64,000 nucleotides of DNA from Photobacterium ganghwense (GTDB lineage Bacteria; Pseudomonadota; Gammaproteobacteria; Enterobacterales; Vibrionaceae): positions 496,001 through 560,000 of the forward strand of contig NZ_PYMI01000004.1 in the NCBI RefSeq assembly GCF_003025595.1. The letters are read 5' to 3'. The notes below the pieces were generated by a model, which saw only the letters and a program-made list of their open reading frames with translations, was not told the origin of the DNA and did not search any database. Both the position numbers and the translations under genes were made by a program. Shown in pieces: positions 62,377 through 64,000 of the stretch (positions are counted from its first letter, which is position 1; every line of letters begins with the position of its first letter).

Positions 62377-64000
62377 TCAGTGCAGTTTCGCAATGCGGCT
62401 GCTGCGTTCACCAGATACAGTGCGAAGCCATACACGGCCAGTGACTGACGGTGGATTCTGGCTGCTGTAGGCTTGCCAGCTTGCTCCCTGATCCGTGGAG
62501 TACTGGATCGCCAGCCCCGGGAATGGGGAGTTGGCCAATAGCACGCCCTGCTCTAACTTCGCTCCCGGCACCGGCAGGTTAAAAGCAATACCGTCTTGCT
62601 CAAGCATCGGGAACAGACGTTGGCCCAGCAGGTTCGCAAAGCGGTTATAGTCCTGGTCACGATAAGTTACATCTGTCGCCTTGCCTGCACGATCATCCGC
62701 TTCCCAACCGGCTTCGTGCCAGGCACGCTCGGCCATCGCAATTAGGCGCGGGAAGACCATACCTTCATACTGAGATTCTGTGCGCACGGTTTCAGCCCAC
62801 AGTGAGCTTTGGATTCCTACGACATTTTCCGGATGAACCAGCTTTTTCGCATCATCCGAGGCCGATGCCAGCACTTCTGCTTTACTGATCGCGACACCAG
62901 CGCGGGTGAAATCAGCATTGCCATACACGTCATCAGGCATATAACCGAATGTCTTACGAGTGTCGATAAAACGTGGTGCCCAGTAATAACCACGTTCCGC
63001 CGGATCCGGCTCATATGGATGGTCAAAGTACAGGTGAGTGGCGTGGTTGAGTATTACGTTAAAGCCGTTATTCGCCAGCTTGTAAGCGCGATCGGCCACA
63101 CCCCATTCCCAGATATTCTGCCAGGCATTTCCGGTCACTTCCGCATTTACCATCGCGCTGCGTGGATACACTTCGCCATGCATCAGGCCATCTTCCCACC
63201 CACCTAAGTTGAGGCCGTATCCGGCGGTAATCGCAGAGATACGCTCAACAAAATACTGGCTTAACTGATCAGCGTTGGTGATTCCTTTGTCATTGCTGGC
63301 AAAGAAATCTGCACAGGCCGGGGAATTTTTCCATGCTCCGGCAATCTCATCGCCACCAAAATGGAACGTTTTTAACGGCTGGATACCGTCATGCAACGCA
63401 ACCAGTTCTTTAACGACCACATCGGCAAAGTTAAAGCTGGATTCCAGACACACGTTGATGGCGTTATCGGTGAACATCTGAACAGACAAATACTGCGTGG
63501 TATCCTGCGGATCACTCAGCAGGAACTCAGCCGCTTCAGCGTGTTTATTTTCTGCCATCAGGCGATGATAACGAGCTTCCATCGCTTTGATTGCGGCGTG
63601 GGCGTGGCCCGGCATATCAATTTCCGGAATCACGGTAATATTGCGCGCTTTGGCGTAGGCGAGAATCTCACGATAGTCCGCTGCGGTGTAGAAACCGTCT
63701 GATTCTGGGGTGCCTTCCGGCCCTGCGCCAAGGAATGGCATCAGGCAGGTACGCTCATCCGGGTCGTGACAGCGTTTTGCGCCAATGTCCGTTAACTCCG
63801 GCAGTGCCGCAATCTCAATTCGCCAGCCTTCGTCATCGGCCAATCGTAAATGAAGCGTGTTCAGCTTAAACCGAGCCATTTGATCCAGCAGGCTCAGGAT
63901 ATTGTCTTTACTGCGGAAGTTACGCGAGGTATCAATCGAGAAGCCTCGGTAATCAAAACGCGGGGCATCGCTGATTTTCACGGCCGGAACGATCCGGTTA
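62377..64000 (-). CDS. GH20 beta-N-acetylhexosaminidase (chitobiase), N-terminus outside the window
   Basis: About 541 residues are visible; the frame is open past the right edge, so the GTG at 63981 is not the real start. The catalytic TIM barrel begins at DAPRFDYRGFSIDTSRNF and includes EIDMPGHAHAA and the acid/base pair in FHFGGDEIAGAW (D-E). A late beta domain (about the last 70 residues, GLAIQYSTDQGASWQAY) matches the chitobiase C-terminal module. It releases N-acetylglucosamine from chitin oligomers and is common in Vibrionaceae. No signal peptide can be judged. Two Cys residues in KRCHDPDERTC may form a disulfide, fitting a periplasmic or outer location. Confidence 0.9.
   Translation of the reverse strand, partial: NRIVPAVKISDAPRFDYRGFSIDTSRNFRSKDNILSLLDQMARFKLNTLHLRLADDEGWRIEIAALPELTDIGAKRCHDPDERTCLMPFLGAGPEGTPESDGFYTAADYREILAYAKARNITVIPEIDMPGHAHAAIKAMEARYHRLMAENKHAEAAEFLLSDPQDTTQYLSVQMFTDNAINVCLESSFNFADVVVKELVALHDGIQPLKTFHFGGDEIAGAWKNSPACADFFASNDKGITNADQLSQYFVERISAITAGYGLNLGGWEDGLMHGEVYPRSAMVNAEVTGNAWQNIWEWGVADRAYKLANNGFNVILNHATHLYFDHPYEPDPAERGYYWAPRFIDTRKTFGYMPDDVYGNADFTRAGVAISKAEVLASASDDAKKLVHPENVVGIQSSLWAETVRTESQYEGMVFPRLIAMAERAWHEAGWEADDRAGKATDVTYRDQDYNRFANLLGQRLFPMLEQDGIAFNLPVPGAKLEQGVLLANSPFPGLAIQYSTDQGASWQAYSSQNPPSVTGRVWLRTVSGERSSRIAKLH

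Noticed and set aside
1..64000. CRISPR arrays, insertion sequences, tRNA or rRNA genes
   Set aside because: I saw no regularly spaced identical repeats, no transposase or integrase gene, and no tRNA- or rRNA-like sequence on reading through both strands.

Overview
The window looks like a chromosomal segment of a gammaproteobacterium, most likely a marine Vibrionaceae-type organism (Photobacterium, Grimontia or Vibrio relatives). This rests on the chitobiase-type GH20 enzyme, the group IV ornithine decarboxylase, the Ugp transporter, the tetrathionate reductase locus and the many LysR regulators paired with divergent enzymes. That is inference from family resemblance; there is no rRNA or tRNA here to anchor it. 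Most genes have mid-range base composition; 57.6-62.3 kb is visibly richer in A+T.

Layout: 0-1 kb holds a gene end and a small anchored protein. 1-5.6 kb is a MocR regulator facing a cyanide-insensitive type cytochrome bd oxidase (cioAB-like) with its small DUF2474 partner. 5.6-8.6 kb has an old yellow enzyme with a divergent LysR gene, and a peroxiredoxin. 8.9-15.4 kb is a DeoR regulator facing ugpB-A-E-C plus a HAD phosphatase (glycerol-3-phosphate uptake). 15.4-25.4 kb holds a CSS/EAL phosphodiesterase, a TerC protein, a second flavin oxidoreductase/LysR pair, a YeeE/YedE transporter, Ohr and a DUF6351-like secreted hydrolase.

25.7-33.2 kb is the most interesting metabolic block: LysR, ethanolamine-type permease, glutamine-synthetase-like ligase, aldehyde dehydrogenase, iron alcohol dehydrogenase and class I glutamine amidotransferase. 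The set reads as a gamma-glutamylation route for an amino alcohol (ethanolamine is the first guess), with an alcohol dehydrogenase where the putrescine (Puu) pathway has an amine oxidase. 33.5-34.4 kb has a PEP-CTERM protein preceded by a sigma-54 type promoter and a perfect upstream palindrome.

34.7-44.7 kb is a second catabolic block: a codA-like deaminase, an unusual amidohydrolase lacking the HxH motif, a GntR/FCD regulator and a TauE exporter in one minus-strand operon, facing a five-gene oligopeptide/nickel-type ABC transporter. The shared promoter region carries repeated ATTGNNAACAAT palindromes. 44.9-53.0 kb is the tetrathionate respiration locus (ttrBCA facing ttrSR). 53-57.6 kb has a quinol monooxygenase/LysR pair, a GST/LysR pair and ornithine decarboxylase with a structured leader. 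58.3-62.3 kb carries a large repeat lipoprotein and a probable outer-membrane barrel in A+T-rich DNA. The window ends inside a GH20 hexosaminidase.
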